From a virus, in IMG/VR virus record IMGVR_UViG_3300025159_000552, positions 1 through 25,722 of that record: 25,722 nucleotides of DNA; one strand, 5' to 3'. The notes under the pieces are model-generated. The model had not been told where the DNA came from, ran no database searches, and was given only the letters and a program-made list of their open reading frames with translations. A program made the translations under genes and the position numbers. Numbering within the stretch: position 1 is the stretch's first letter; the number at the start of each line of letters is the position of its first letter. This document shows positions 6,836 to 14,981 of this stretch, one piece after another.

Positions 6836-7144
6836 TTACCCTCCTACCACGGTCATGCGAACCGTAGCGGCTTCATGTTGCAGCCACCGGAGCGCCTGCT
6901 GACACGCGAGGAGCAGCGCGTCCGCGCGGGTACCCGTGTCCACGGGACCGATCGCGGTATGCTGCTGGCCCCGCCAGCGCACCCGCACCCGCCACTGCGT
7001 CATCGCGTTTGTCGGCGTGAGCCGCCCGTGCCACCGGATCTGCACGTATCCGCCCTCGCTGAGATCTGTGAGCGCGAGCATCGTCCAGGCGAACTGCCGC
7101 TCAAAGATCGCCTCATCCACAGCGTGCTGGGCGATGGCCGACAC
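6836..7144 (-). CDS. Small phage protein of unknown function
   Basis: This 102-aa protein starts at GTG 7144, chosen because AGGAGGG lies eight bases upstream and the preceding gene stops at 7148-7146. It begins MSAIAQHAVDEAIFER and contains SEGGYVQIRWHGRLTP and WRVRVRWRGQQHTAIGPVDTGTRADALLLACQQALRW. This reads as a small alpha/beta fold with an antiparallel Trp/Arg-rich sheet and a C-terminal helix. No membrane segment, signal or known motif is seen. It lies between a fibre-adaptor-like gene and a secreted protein, so it may belong to the tail or adhesin module. I do not recognise it. Confidence 0.72.
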   Translation of the reverse strand: MSAIAQHAVDEAIFERQFAWTMLALTDLSEGGYVQIRWHGRLTPTNAMTQWRVRVRWRGQQHTAIGPVDTGTRADALLLACQQALRWLQHEAATVRMTVVGG

Positions 7145-7145
7145 C

Positions 7146-7451
7146 TTAGTGGCCCTCCTGTTGGCACGACAGCGTCGCGTCTTCTTCGAGCAATGAGCCC
7201 GTATTGAGCGTGGCCCGGAACCGGAGGTTGTAAAGATGGCCCGCCGTGCCGGCCTTGATCGTGACCGTGGCGATCGCACCGGAGATACTGGCGCTCGCGC
7301 TCACGAGGATCGCCGTCGTCTGATCCGTGCCGTCGTTCAGATCCTGCACCGCGCAGACGGCCGAGCTTACGGTCGTGCCCGCGGGGAGCGCGGGGGCAAA
7401 GTCGATTGCCACGGGGAACTGCTCGAACGGTTGCTTGAAGAAGCTCCCCAT
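7146..7451 (-). CDS. Small beta-sandwich virion protein, fibre-tail adaptor-like
   Basis: This 101-aa protein begins MGSFFKQPFEQFPVAIDF and continues APALPAGTTVSSA, TAILVSASASISGAIATVTI and AGHLYNLRFRATLNTG. This is the pattern of a short Ig-like protein widespread in phage tail and fibre clusters, often annotated as a fibre-tail adaptor. ATG 7451 overlaps the preceding TGA by one base (TGATG). It probably bridges the tail tip and fibres, from family resemblance and position. The alternative is a head-tail joining protein, which its distance from the head genes makes less likely. Confidence 0.7.
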   Translation of the reverse strand: MGSFFKQPFEQFPVAIDFAPALPAGTTVSSAVCAVQDLNDGTDQTTAILVSASASISGAIATVTIKAGTAGHLYNLRFRATLNTGSLLEEDATLSCQQEGH

Positions 7452-7591
7452 CAGTCGAGGTGCCCGCGGCGGCGTCGGATCGCCGACCAGAGGAGATAGC
7501 CCACGACCGCGACGACGGCAGCCAGGAGGAGCCAGGGCCACAGCGCCACGAGAAGGCCGAGGGTGACGAAGACGCTGACGGCGAAGTCCAT
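7451..7591 (-). CDS. 46-aa membrane protein, holin candidate
   Basis: This peptide starts at ATG 7591, overlapping the preceding TAA by one base (TAATG). Residues 2-36 are almost wholly hydrophobic with a WPW break near 18-20, so it could form one long or two short membrane helices. The C-terminus is basic (RRRRGHLD). Small size, hydrophobic core, charged tail and position at the end of the endolysin/spanin-like cluster fit a small phage holin. No sequence family is recognised, so holin is a positional inference. It could also be an antiholin or a minor membrane protein. Confidence 0.6.
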   Translation of the reverse strand: MDFAVSVFVTLGLLVALWPWLLLAAVVAVVGYLLWSAIRRRRGHLD

Positions 7592-7872
7592 TACTTGTCC
7601 AGCCTCTTCGGAGCGCCGATCGACACTTCCGGCACCACCAGAATCGGCACGCCGATTTTCGACGCAGTATCCGTCACAGCTAACCCCTCCTGCGTACAGG
7701 TCATCGTCCCGCCCTGGACGCCCGTCCCACCAGCCCGCATCGTGCCGTAGACGCTCGTGATGGACACACACCACGACCGCTCGCTCTTGCCGAGCTGCTC
7801 CAGCACCTTGTCGGAGGGGGCGAGGGAGCAGCCGGTCAGGGCGACCACGGACAGCCAGAGGAGGTAGCGCAT
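7591..7872 (-). CDS. Small lipoprotein, o-spanin candidate
   Basis: This 93-aa protein has a signal MRYLLWLSVVALTGC with a lipobox (L12-T13-G14-C15), so the mature protein of 79 residues would be lipid-anchored at C15. Two further Cys lie in SWCVS and MTCTQ. ATG 7872 has TAGGAG six bases upstream, overlapping the stop of the preceding gene. It follows a membrane-anchored coiled-coil gene downstream of the endolysin, the order of i-spanin then o-spanin. Spanin pairing would imply a two-membrane host. It is not Pro-rich like lambda Rz1, so the assignment rests on topology and position. Confidence 0.65.
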   Translation of the reverse strand: MRYLLWLSVVALTGCSLAPSDKVLEQLGKSERSWCVSITSVYGTMRAGGTGVQGGTMTCTQEGLAVTDTASKIGVPILVVPEVSIGAPKRLDK

Positions 7873-7880
7873 CGTGGCTC

Positions 7881-8231
7881 CTATTTGCTCGAAAACTTTC
7901 GGATGCAGTCCGATCGGTCGGCATCGGTTTTCGCCTCTTTGAAGCACGCGATCAGGGCGGCCTGTGTCTGGATGCGGCGCTGATCTTCGAGGACAGTCAG
8001 GATCTTCTCCAGGCTCTCCTGTTGCCGCTTCGATTGTTCGACGTGAAACGTGATGCCATCGGCATTCCGCCGCGTCTGGCTGTCGAGGATGCCGTACTCG
8101 CCCGCGAGGCTCGTAAGCACAATGACGACGATGAGCGCCCATGGGCCCCCTTTGACGACGTACTCGAGCAACCGCAGGTGCCCATTGACACGGGCGGAGG
8201 TCGGTGGCTCATCCGGGAGCGTGGCGGTCAT
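7881..8231 (-). CDS. Membrane-anchored coiled-coil protein, i-spanin-like
   Basis: This 116-aa protein has one membrane segment at about 29-44 (GPWALIVVIVLTSLAG). Residues about 52-92 are charged and helical (VEQSKRQQESLEKILTVLEDQRRIQTQ), typical of a coiled coil, and the tail holds Cys96 and Cys109. The topology matches inner-membrane spanin subunits, which link to an outer-membrane lipoprotein and fuse the two membranes at lysis. ATG 8231 overlaps the endolysin TGA in ATGA, suggesting coupled translation. A holin-type or phage DUF membrane protein is the alternative, because the N-terminal 28 residues are longer than in many i-spanins. Confidence 0.65.
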   Translation of the reverse strand: MTATLPDEPPTSARVNGHLRLLEYVVKGGPWALIVVIVLTSLAGEYGILDSQTRRNADGITFHVEQSKRQQESLEKILTVLEDQRRIQTQAALIACFKEAKTDADRSDCIRKFSSK

Positions 8232-8650
8232 ACCCAGGCGTCCTCGCGCATCGCCTTGGCGAGGCGGTCGTAGCGGGCGCCAACCTCTCGCGCCGCGTCG
8301 CTGTCAAGAATTTCCGCCGCCGCGCGTGGATAGTCCCGCGCTTCGAGCGCCTGGTACATGAGCCGAAAGCGCATGAGCCCCTCGAAGCCCACGTGATAGC
8401 CGATGTTCAGCAACACGCCCTTACGGGGCTCCGAGAGATCCTTCCAGATCGGCAGCGCGAGGCAGGCCGTCTCCACCTCCTGGAGTCGGTCCATCAACAT
8501 CTGCGTCATCGCCGCCTCAGACAACCATCCGCTGGTCAGATTTGTCCCGTAGCCCACCGTCCAGATCCCGCGCGTATCTTGATAGGGCTTCGGCCGCCGG
8601 CCCTCGTCGCGCTTGAGCTTGGCCGCCGTCTGCTCGAGGAGTGGCGTCAT
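8228..8650 (-). CDS. Endolysin, T4-type lysozyme (glycoside hydrolase family 24)
   Basis: This 140-aa muramidase would cleave the MurNAc-GlcNAc bond of peptidoglycan at lysis. The catalytic pattern is complete: Glu16 in LKRDEGRRPKPY, Asp25 in YQDTRGIW and Thr31 in WTVGYGTN. The spacing E-8-D-5-T is the same as E11/D20/T26 in T4 lysozyme. The C-terminal helices include LLNIGYHVGFEGLMRFR and AREVGARYDRL. No signal peptide or SAR helix is visible, so release probably needs a holin. ATG 8650 overlaps the hub TGA as ATGA. It is close to the length of other single-domain GH24 endolysins. Confidence 0.93.
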   Translation of the reverse strand: MTPLLEQTAAKLKRDEGRRPKPYQDTRGIWTVGYGTNLTSGWLSEAAMTQMLMDRLQEVETACLALPIWKDLSEPRKGVLLNIGYHVGFEGLMRFRLMYQALEARDYPRAAAEILDSDAAREVGARYDRLAKAMREDAWV

Positions 8651-10935
8651 CGCGGCACCGACACGCCGAAGTAATCGATTTCCAGACCGACCGCGCCGCT
8701 GAAAGAACTCCCGCTCGCCCCGGGACCCAGGTTGACGGTCGGAATGGTCGTCGTGATGACGCCCACGCTGACGCCGTCGATGAAGAACTCGACCGAGGCG
8801 CCGTTGCCGCTGCTGCGCGCTTTCCCGATGTGGTAGACCCCATCCGCCGCGCTGATTGCGGTCGTGATGCGCGTCTCCACCCGCGTGGCAGGTTGCGCCG
8901 GATTCGTCAGCTTACAGCAGACACATTCGATAAACCCCCCAGCGGTGTGGGTAAAGTAGACGCCATCGTAGATGAGGGCGTCGGATGGGCCGAATGAATT
9001 ACCGACTTCAGTGTTACCGGCCAGCCCAAGGAATCGTATCCCAGCGCCAGTTCCGTACTGCGCCCAGCGCACCCAGAGCGCTTGATTGCTGGAGGCGATC
9101 CAGAGTCCACGCGCAAAAGCCCCATTGTCTTTCGCGAGGGTCATCTGCGCGAAGGTCGTTCCCGCGCCCGCTACAATGACCGTGCCGATCGACTTCCCCG
9201 ACAAGGTGAACGGGCTCGTTCCGTTCCAGTTCCCACTGGGCATGACTTTGCCGCCCACAGCTGGAGAGGGATCGAGGATCGTAAAGAAGTCTTCCCACCA
9301 GCCGATGACATCCACCTCGGGGAAGTTCCCTGGCCCGAACGGCGGCACAAGGGGAATCTCGCCCCCGGAGGTCGGTGGCGTAATCGGCGCAATCGAGGCC
9401 ACCCAGAGGAGCTGCAACGTGACCATCCCGGCATCGAAGCCGGGACTCATGTTGACGACCTCGAAGACTTCGTCCTCCAGCCCGCGCAGCCCGGTATTGA
9501 TGTTGAGGATGTTCGGGTGGGTGACCTGCACCAGATCCCCGGGCTCGAGCAGATGATTGCGGTAGAAGCATTGCACAGTGAGCTGGGCCGGGGGCTCCGA
9601 GAATCGGCGAAAGACCTCGAAGGCGCGATCATCGAGGATCGTCTGCGCGTCCTCGCTCTTCTGAATGCCCATCGACTGAATGAGCAAGCGCGGCTTAGCC
9701 CCATAGCGATCGAACGACGCCGTCTTCGTGTACACCTGCCGGAGCCCGTACTCGCCCGGCGCCCCGGCGCTCTGATTGAACTCGTACTCGAACTGCACGA
9801 TGTTGATGATGTTGCCGTCGCCGGCGTTCCATCCCCAGCTGATGATGTCCTGCTGGGTGAAGAGGGCCGCAATGGTCCCGGGCGGGACAAAGGTCTTATA
9901 CCGCTTGACGGTGAGCTTCCCCTCCTGTGTCACGAAGGGATAGCAGTTGAGCGATTGCAGAATGTCCTTCTCCAGAAACCGCTTGCCCTCTTGCGGTCCG
10001 ACGAGGGAATAGGCGTAGGTCTCGGTGGGGAACTCGAGGGCCCGCAGTGTTTCGATCGCGGCGACATCCACGAAGCTCTCGGGCACCTTGAGCCCGTCGG
10101 CAGCCGAGAGCACGTCATACGGCCCGTTCGTACCCAGGCCGGTTGAGAGCAGGACGCGCAGGAGAATCGTCAGCGGATTCCCCGTGATAAGCGTCGGCGT
10201 GTCCTGGCTCGCCTGGAGGAAAATGGTCTGTCGCGTGGTGCGCTGCATGTCGGCTACGCGGATCGTCACCGTGATCCCATCCGTGGCCACTTCGCGGGAG
10301 GTCACGAGCATCTTGATATACGGCATATACGCGGATTCCGCCAACCCCGCATAGCCGGCGTAGATCTGCACGCGGGTCCCGGGGCGGATCTGCTCCCCGT
10401 TCTGCACGAGATCGCCGATCGCATGCCCCGCCGCGACCGTCCCATCGACCGCACGCGTGATGTCGAGAAAGCGCCGCGTCACGGCATCGTAGGCCTGATA
10501 CCGGATGCGTTCGGCAACGCCGCCGGTAAACACGTCGAGCGTGCCGGTGGTCGGAAATCCAGACGGATCTTCAATCACCATGAGCGCGCCGCCTGAGGGC
10601 GGGTCCGTGGCCGTCATGGTCGCGTTCAGCCGTAGCACGCGCTGCCCCATATGGCGGAGGATCTCACCAGCTCGATCCTGGAAGGTCAGCGTGAACTGCC
10701 CGATCGTCGACTGCCCCAGCTCCGGGCTGATCGATTGCGCGACGCCGGCCACCTTCATCAGCATCGTGAGCTTCTCTGTCGTCGGTTGCAGAATCTCGCC
10801 GGTCGAGAAATCCCTGGAGAAGGCGTAGTCGACCGCCGAGGCGAAGGACGGAATGGCATAAAAGCGCACGAAGAGACGCGGCTGGGTTTGGAGCTGATTC
10901 TGCTGGACGAGATAGGGCGCCGTGGCGGTTTTCAT
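8647..10935 (-). CDS. Tail hub/tip protein with C-terminal lectin-like domain
   Basis: This 762-aa protein probably forms the central hub or tip closing the tail tube. Residues about 1-520 include QPRLFVRFYAIPSFA, DRAGEILRHMG, RVQIYAGYAG, RVADMQRTTRQTIFLQA and a late LLEPGDLVQVTHPN segment typical of gp27/tip-like proteins. After a Pro-rich linker (SIAPITPPTSGG), residues about 545-762 look like a concanavalin/LamG jelly roll: GLWIASSNQALWVRW, DGVYFTHTAGG, and ASVEFFIDGVSVGVI near the end. The ATG at 10935 overlaps the distal tail TGA (ATGA), so the longer upstream reading is rejected. The lectin-like domain suggests glycan binding at the tip. Confidence 0.83.
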   Translation of the reverse strand: MKTATAPYLVQQNQLQTQPRLFVRFYAIPSFASAVDYAFSRDFSTGEILQPTTEKLTMLMKVAGVAQSISPELGQSTIGQFTLTFQDRAGEILRHMGQRVLRLNATMTATDPPSGGALMVIEDPSGFPTTGTLDVFTGGVAERIRYQAYDAVTRRFLDITRAVDGTVAAGHAIGDLVQNGEQIRPGTRVQIYAGYAGLAESAYMPYIKMLVTSREVATDGITVTIRVADMQRTTRQTIFLQASQDTPTLITGNPLTILLRVLLSTGLGTNGPYDVLSAADGLKVPESFVDVAAIETLRALEFPTETYAYSLVGPQEGKRFLEKDILQSLNCYPFVTQEGKLTVKRYKTFVPPGTIAALFTQQDIISWGWNAGDGNIINIVQFEYEFNQSAGAPGEYGLRQVYTKTASFDRYGAKPRLLIQSMGIQKSEDAQTILDDRAFEVFRRFSEPPAQLTVQCFYRNHLLEPGDLVQVTHPNILNINTGLRGLEDEVFEVVNMSPGFDAGMVTLQLLWVASIAPITPPTSGGEIPLVPPFGPGNFPEVDVIGWWEDFFTILDPSPAVGGKVMPSGNWNGTSPFTLSGKSIGTVIVAGAGTTFAQMTLAKDNGAFARGLWIASSNQALWVRWAQYGTGAGIRFLGLAGNTEVGNSFGPSDALIYDGVYFTHTAGGFIECVCCKLTNPAQPATRVETRITTAISAADGVYHIGKARSSGNGASVEFFIDGVSVGVITTTIPTVNLGPGASGSSFSGAVGLEIDYFGVSVPR

Positions 10936-11507
10936 GGCGTCCGCGTGGGCGCAACCCCGGTCAGCACGAGCGCGCCCGTTGTCGGCGTCAGGAGCGAGGC
11001 CTGTCGCACGGTCGGCGCATAGCCGGTCAGCCAGAGGCTCCCGACCCGCGGCGTGAAGGACGGCGGCGTCCCTTGGCGGAAGGTCAGCGAGAGCGCGTAG
11101 TGAATGCCTCGCGGGGTCGTTCGGCGGGGCTGCCACTGCACGTCCACCAGCTCGGCCGTCGTGAAGAACGTGTTATAGGTGTCGTATTCCAGTTGCCCCG
11201 CCGCCGTCTCCAAGCGATCGAGCTTGAGTCCGGACGCCAAGCCCAGCGCGGCATGGGTCCGCCACCAGGTGCGAATGGCGTCGATCGTGGCCTTCGTCAG
11301 AAACTGAAAGGACAGCCGCACTTGTGTCTCGATCCGGAGAAAGAGCGTCTCCGTCGTCCCGTCTTCGGCGACGTTCTGCTTGCGGATGGCCGCCTCGTTG
11401 ATCTCGATCAGCGAGGCCACTTCGCGCGGCTCACTGGCCCCGAAATTGATGACCGTCGGCGTCACACCGTAACTCAGGCTCGGGTAGAACGCGGTGGCGG
11501 TGGCCAT
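10932..11507 (-). CDS. Distal tail/minor tail protein
   Basis: This 191-aa protein lies between the tape measure and the hub, the usual place of distal tail proteins that join tube and tip. It includes AFYPSLSYGVTPTVINFG, SLIEINEAAIRKQNVAEDG, a TETLFLRIETQVRLSFQFLT strand pair and HYALSLTFRQGTPP near residue 150. The last 36 residues hold two tandem copies of a GxLxLTGxAPT motif (GSLWLTGYAPT, GALVLTGVAPT), which look like an appended repeat and not core fold. ATG 11507 is one base past the tape measure stop. The assignment depends on gene order and general fold pattern, not a diagnostic motif. Confidence 0.75.
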   Translation of the reverse strand: MATATAFYPSLSYGVTPTVINFGASEPREVASLIEINEAAIRKQNVAEDGTTETLFLRIETQVRLSFQFLTKATIDAIRTWWRTHAALGLASGLKLDRLETAAGQLEYDTYNTFFTTAELVDVQWQPRRTTPRGIHYALSLTFRQGTPPSFTPRVGSLWLTGYAPTVRQASLLTPTTGALVLTGVAPTRTP

Positions 11508-11508
11508 C

Positions 11509-14358
11509 TCAGACCCGCACGACGTCGCCCGAGAACGGCGTCGCCGAGATGCTCACGATCTCGTCCGTGGCGGGATCGCGGTAGAGGATGTTGAGGTTCA
11601 GGTCCTGGTCGAGCTTGGCGAGGTCCTTCAGGAACGCCACCCGCTGTTCCGGCGTGAGCCCGTTCAAGGACGGCCCTTCGACGCGGAGCTGCTGCCCGGC
11701 GAAGGCCCCGGCTTGATCCGCGCGGAAGGTCGTCGTCCGCTGGACGGTGCCGCCGAAGGGGCTGGCGAGGAGATCGGAGGTCGACAGCTCGATTTGGGAT
11801 TCCATCTGGATCAGTTGCCGCAACTTACTCTTCACCGCCGTCTCGAGATCGGCATTCGGCCCACTCAGGAAGCTGGGGTTGACGCCGGCCTGGATCACCG
11901 CGCGGAAGCTCGTGGGGCCGTAGCGGCGGAACTCGTCCACCGTGGCCACGGCAAAGGCAGCGTTCGGATAACCGATCGCGAGCCCCGGCCCGACGTCCGG
12001 CATGCCGCTGGGATAGACGAGCGTCCCGATCGCCACCGCGGAGGTGCCCCCGCTCGTCCCCGAGCCATTGGCCGCGAGTAGATCGAAGAGTTCCTGCACA
12101 CTGTTCGTCGCCTGCACGGCGCCCCCGAGCGCCTGCGCCGCCCCCACCGCCCGGTTGACCTCCGCCTGCTGGCGGGCTTTCTTCGCAGCCGGGTCGGGTT
12201 TGCCCAGGGCAGCGGCGCCGCCACCGAGGGCCGCGCCGGCGACGGCGCCGATCACCGTGCCGTAGGGCCCGAAATATGATCCAAGGATCGCGCCGCTGAT
12301 GGCGCCCGAGACGGCGCTCGTGGCGATATTGGTCGCCGTGGGCGGATTTGACAGCCCGCCGTAGATCGTGAAAGCTAGCCCCGCTAGGGCAGCCGTCGCA
12401 CCGAGCGCGGTCCCGATCGTCGCACCGGAGCCTCCCGCCATCGCCTGAATCTCGGCACTGGTCGCCGACACGGTGGCCATCTCTGCGGACGCGGCCCCGG
12501 CCGAGACTGTGCTGGCCCCGAAGAGCGAGGGCGCGACCGAGGAGAGCGGCGTGTTGAGGAACGCCCGGAGCGCGGAGCCCGCATCGCTGAAGAGACTCAG
12601 GAAACCACCGGTGCCGCCCGTGCCGCCGCCTGCCGCTCGGCCCCCGATGCCCGCCATGGAGGCGGCGACGCTGGCGCCACCCGCAGAACCCGCCGCCATC
12701 GGCACGAGCACCGTCTGCCCACCGCCCGCGGCGACGGACTGGAAGAGCTGCCCACCGACCTCGACCAGACCGCCCGGGCTCATGCCCGCGCCGAGGAGGC
12801 CCAGGCCGCGGACGAAGGTCTGACCGCCGCCGAAACCGAGCCCTTGCTGGAGCGAGCGCAAGAGGGGCGCCGTCGCCATCGTCGCTAAGGCATCCGTGAG
12901 GCTCCGGACCATGGCCAGGCCGAACTGTCGCCCGATGTCCGGGAGCTTCTTGAACTCGCCGGTGATGACGCTGAAGAACCCGTCCGAAAACTCCCGCTGC
13001 ATGTTACTGGCCGTCTGCTGCGCGAACGTCGTCATGATCGCGCCCGAGCGTTCGGCTTCGTCGGCCGCGAGGCGGAAGCCCGCTGCCAGGCCCGCGAGTG
13101 GCTCGTTCTGCTCGCGTCCCGCCCGCACGATCTCCGCCGTGCGTACGCTGGCCTCCATGTTGGCGAGCGCCTGCTTGTCCAGATCGAACCCGGCCTGCTG
13201 CACCTTGAGCTGGCGCTCCGCCTCGACCGCCGCCATCTCGAGCGAGAGCCGCTGGGCGTCCGTGAGCGCCCCCTGCTCGCGGAGGACATTCACGCGCGCC
13301 TGGTCGATCGCGAGCAGCCGCTCGGCGCCGGCCGCGGCGCGCCGCACCCCGAGCGCCGCATCCTCCGGGCTGACGCCGGTGAATCCCATTTCTGCCTGAT
13401 TCGCACCGGCGACGGCCGTCTGAAGCTCGGCGGCGAAACGCCCCATCCTGACCCGGCGCCGCTGCTCCTCGAGGCCCTCGAACGCCACGCGGGCGCGCGT
13501 GGCCAGGGTACTGATGTCCTTGTCCAGGCGCCCCTCGATCATGCCGATCTCAGCGGGCGAGGCGTTGCGGGCGCCGGCGGCGCCGATGGCCTGCTGCGCC
13601 TTGATCCGGAGATTCCGCTCTTCCAGGCTGAACTGGGCGCTCAACTCCTGGTTGATCGCCTTGACGAGCCGGAGGTATTCCTCCTCATCCTGGAGGACCT
13701 CAGCCTTACCCAGCTGCATCCCGCGCAACTGAATCGTGGCCTGCACCTGCTGGAGGAGCGCCTCTGTCGTGCTCTTCGCCTGGGCCAGCGGGAGATTCAG
13801 CGCCGTGGCGGCGGCCGCCGCCTGGAGATCCTGCATCGCGGAGCGCGTGATCCCGAGCGCATCCGAGAGGTCGCCGAACGCATTCCGGAGCCGCCCGCCG
13901 AAGGTCTTCGCGCGCTCGGCATAGGCTTCCAGCTCGATCGAGGCGGCCAGCATCGCCTGCTGTGTCGAGGCGATGTCGAAGCTCTGGACTGCGATGTTGA
14001 GCTTGGCTTGCGCCTCCGCCGCATTGAGCACCGAATCGAAATAGCCCTTGAGCGCGACCGCGCCCACGACGGCGACCGCCGTTACGCCCGCGAGTGCCGC
14101 ACCCATCGAGCCCGCGCCGCGCGCCACGAGACCGAGATTCCCGACCATCGCACCCAGCGTCGGGTTCAGTGACGAGCCGACATCGGCGGCGAGCGCGCGC
14201 GTCACCCGCGAGACCTGGCCGAAGCCCTCGCCCATGCTCTTCGACGCCGATGCAACCGTCTCACCCATCATCTTCGTGAGCGCGCGGATCTTCTCGAACT
14301 CGGGACCGGTCGTGTTCGTCGCGGTAATGTTGATACCGATGGTGTTGTCAGCCATCAC
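11509..14358 (-). CDS. Tail tape measure protein
   Basis: This 949-aa protein sets tail length and chaperones DNA exit. The N-terminal 60 residues resemble phage tape measures (INITATNTTGPEFEKIRALTKMM). Residues about 130-420 are strongly helical and rich in Ala, Glu, Gln and Arg. Hydrophobic Gly/Ala-rich stretches occur near 90-110 and 660-710 (SGAISGAILGSYFGPYGTVI), the kind used at the membrane. A Gly-rich segment lies around 560-590. It begins at GTG 14358 (GTGA overlap with the previous stop) or ATG 14355. At about 1.5 angstroms per residue the tail would be near 140 nm, an inference from the known rule. Confidence 0.92.
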   Translation of the reverse strand: MMADNTIGINITATNTTGPEFEKIRALTKMMGETVASASKSMGEGFGQVSRVTRALAADVGSSLNPTLGAMVGNLGLVARGAGSMGAALAGVTAVAVVGAVALKGYFDSVLNAAEAQAKLNIAVQSFDIASTQQAMLAASIELEAYAERAKTFGGRLRNAFGDLSDALGITRSAMQDLQAAAAATALNLPLAQAKSTTEALLQQVQATIQLRGMQLGKAEVLQDEEEYLRLVKAINQELSAQFSLEERNLRIKAQQAIGAAGARNASPAEIGMIEGRLDKDISTLATRARVAFEGLEEQRRRVRMGRFAAELQTAVAGANQAEMGFTGVSPEDAALGVRRAAAGAERLLAIDQARVNVLREQGALTDAQRLSLEMAAVEAERQLKVQQAGFDLDKQALANMEASVRTAEIVRAGREQNEPLAGLAAGFRLAADEAERSGAIMTTFAQQTASNMQREFSDGFFSVITGEFKKLPDIGRQFGLAMVRSLTDALATMATAPLLRSLQQGLGFGGGQTFVRGLGLLGAGMSPGGLVEVGGQLFQSVAAGGGQTVLVPMAAGSAGGASVAASMAGIGGRAAGGGTGGTGGFLSLFSDAGSALRAFLNTPLSSVAPSLFGASTVSAGAASAEMATVSATSAEIQAMAGGSGATIGTALGATAALAGLAFTIYGGLSNPPTATNIATSAVSGAISGAILGSYFGPYGTVIGAVAGAALGGGAAALGKPDPAAKKARQQAEVNRAVGAAQALGGAVQATNSVQELFDLLAANGSGTSGGTSAVAIGTLVYPSGMPDVGPGLAIGYPNAAFAVATVDEFRRYGPTSFRAVIQAGVNPSFLSGPNADLETAVKSKLRQLIQMESQIELSTSDLLASPFGGTVQRTTTFRADQAGAFAGQQLRVEGPSLNGLTPEQRVAFLKDLAKLDQDLNLNILYRDPATDEIVSISATPFSGDVVRV

Positions 14359-14981
14359 TCGTCCTCGATCCCCGAAGCCCGAAGGAACTCATCGCCATCC
14401 GATGCCGCGGCCCCGCCCCGCTTGAGCAGATCGTCCTGGAGCAGGATGCGCCAGTCGAACAAGAACTCAGAAATCCGCCACCCGGTCCACACGACGTGCG
14501 GCGCCGTCCGGCACTTGCTCGCCAGGAGCTTGATCGCCGCCTTGATGTTCTCGGCGGGGACCGTCGTAAAGGGCGGGAGGCTCACGATCCAGGCCGCCTC
14601 CATGCGAGCCCACGTGTGCGTGTCCGCTGGCGGAGATGACGGGTCGAGGGCGCGCGCAGGGTCCGCCGAGGCGCCCCCGGGGATCCATCCCACGGTCCGG
14701 AGGTAGGGCATCAGCGCGTCATCGCGCGCGCGGCCCATCCGCTGAACCACCCAGAGCGGCAGTGAAGGAGCCAGCACGACGCGCGTGAGCAGGGCATCCG
14801 CCCACCCCTCGAGGGCCGCCGTAATCGCCTGCTGGCCCTCCGGCGTCTCTTTCGCATAGCAGGGCATGGCCGGCGCCGAATTCGGAAAGCCGTGAAAGAA
14901 CTCGGCCACGGTCACATCCCGGGCGAGGAGCGAAACCGCCCCGGTGGGCAGGGTGATAGGCAGGAGGAAATCAGGCAACAC
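14355..14981 (-). CDS. Protein between tail chaperone and tape measure, probable second tail assembly chaperone
   Basis: This 208-aa protein starts at GTG 14981 (MLPDFLLPITLPTGAV) and overlaps the upstream chaperone gene by 11 nt. It contains AEFFHGFPNSAPAMPCYAKETPEG, several Trp-rich helices and a C-terminal FDWRILLQDDLLKRGG. In siphoviruses this slot usually holds the second tail assembly chaperone, often made by frameshift. Here the frame relation would need a +1 shift and no clear slip site is visible, so independent GTG initiation is favoured. No motif fixes the function, so the call rests on synteny. Confidence 0.65.
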   Translation of the reverse strand: MLPDFLLPITLPTGAVSLLARDVTVAEFFHGFPNSAPAMPCYAKETPEGQQAITAALEGWADALLTRVVLAPSLPLWVVQRMGRARDDALMPYLRTVGWIPGGASADPARALDPSSPPADTHTWARMEAAWIVSLPPFTTVPAENIKAAIKLLASKCRTAPHVVWTGWRISEFLFDWRILLQDDLLKRGGAAASDGDEFLRASGIEDE

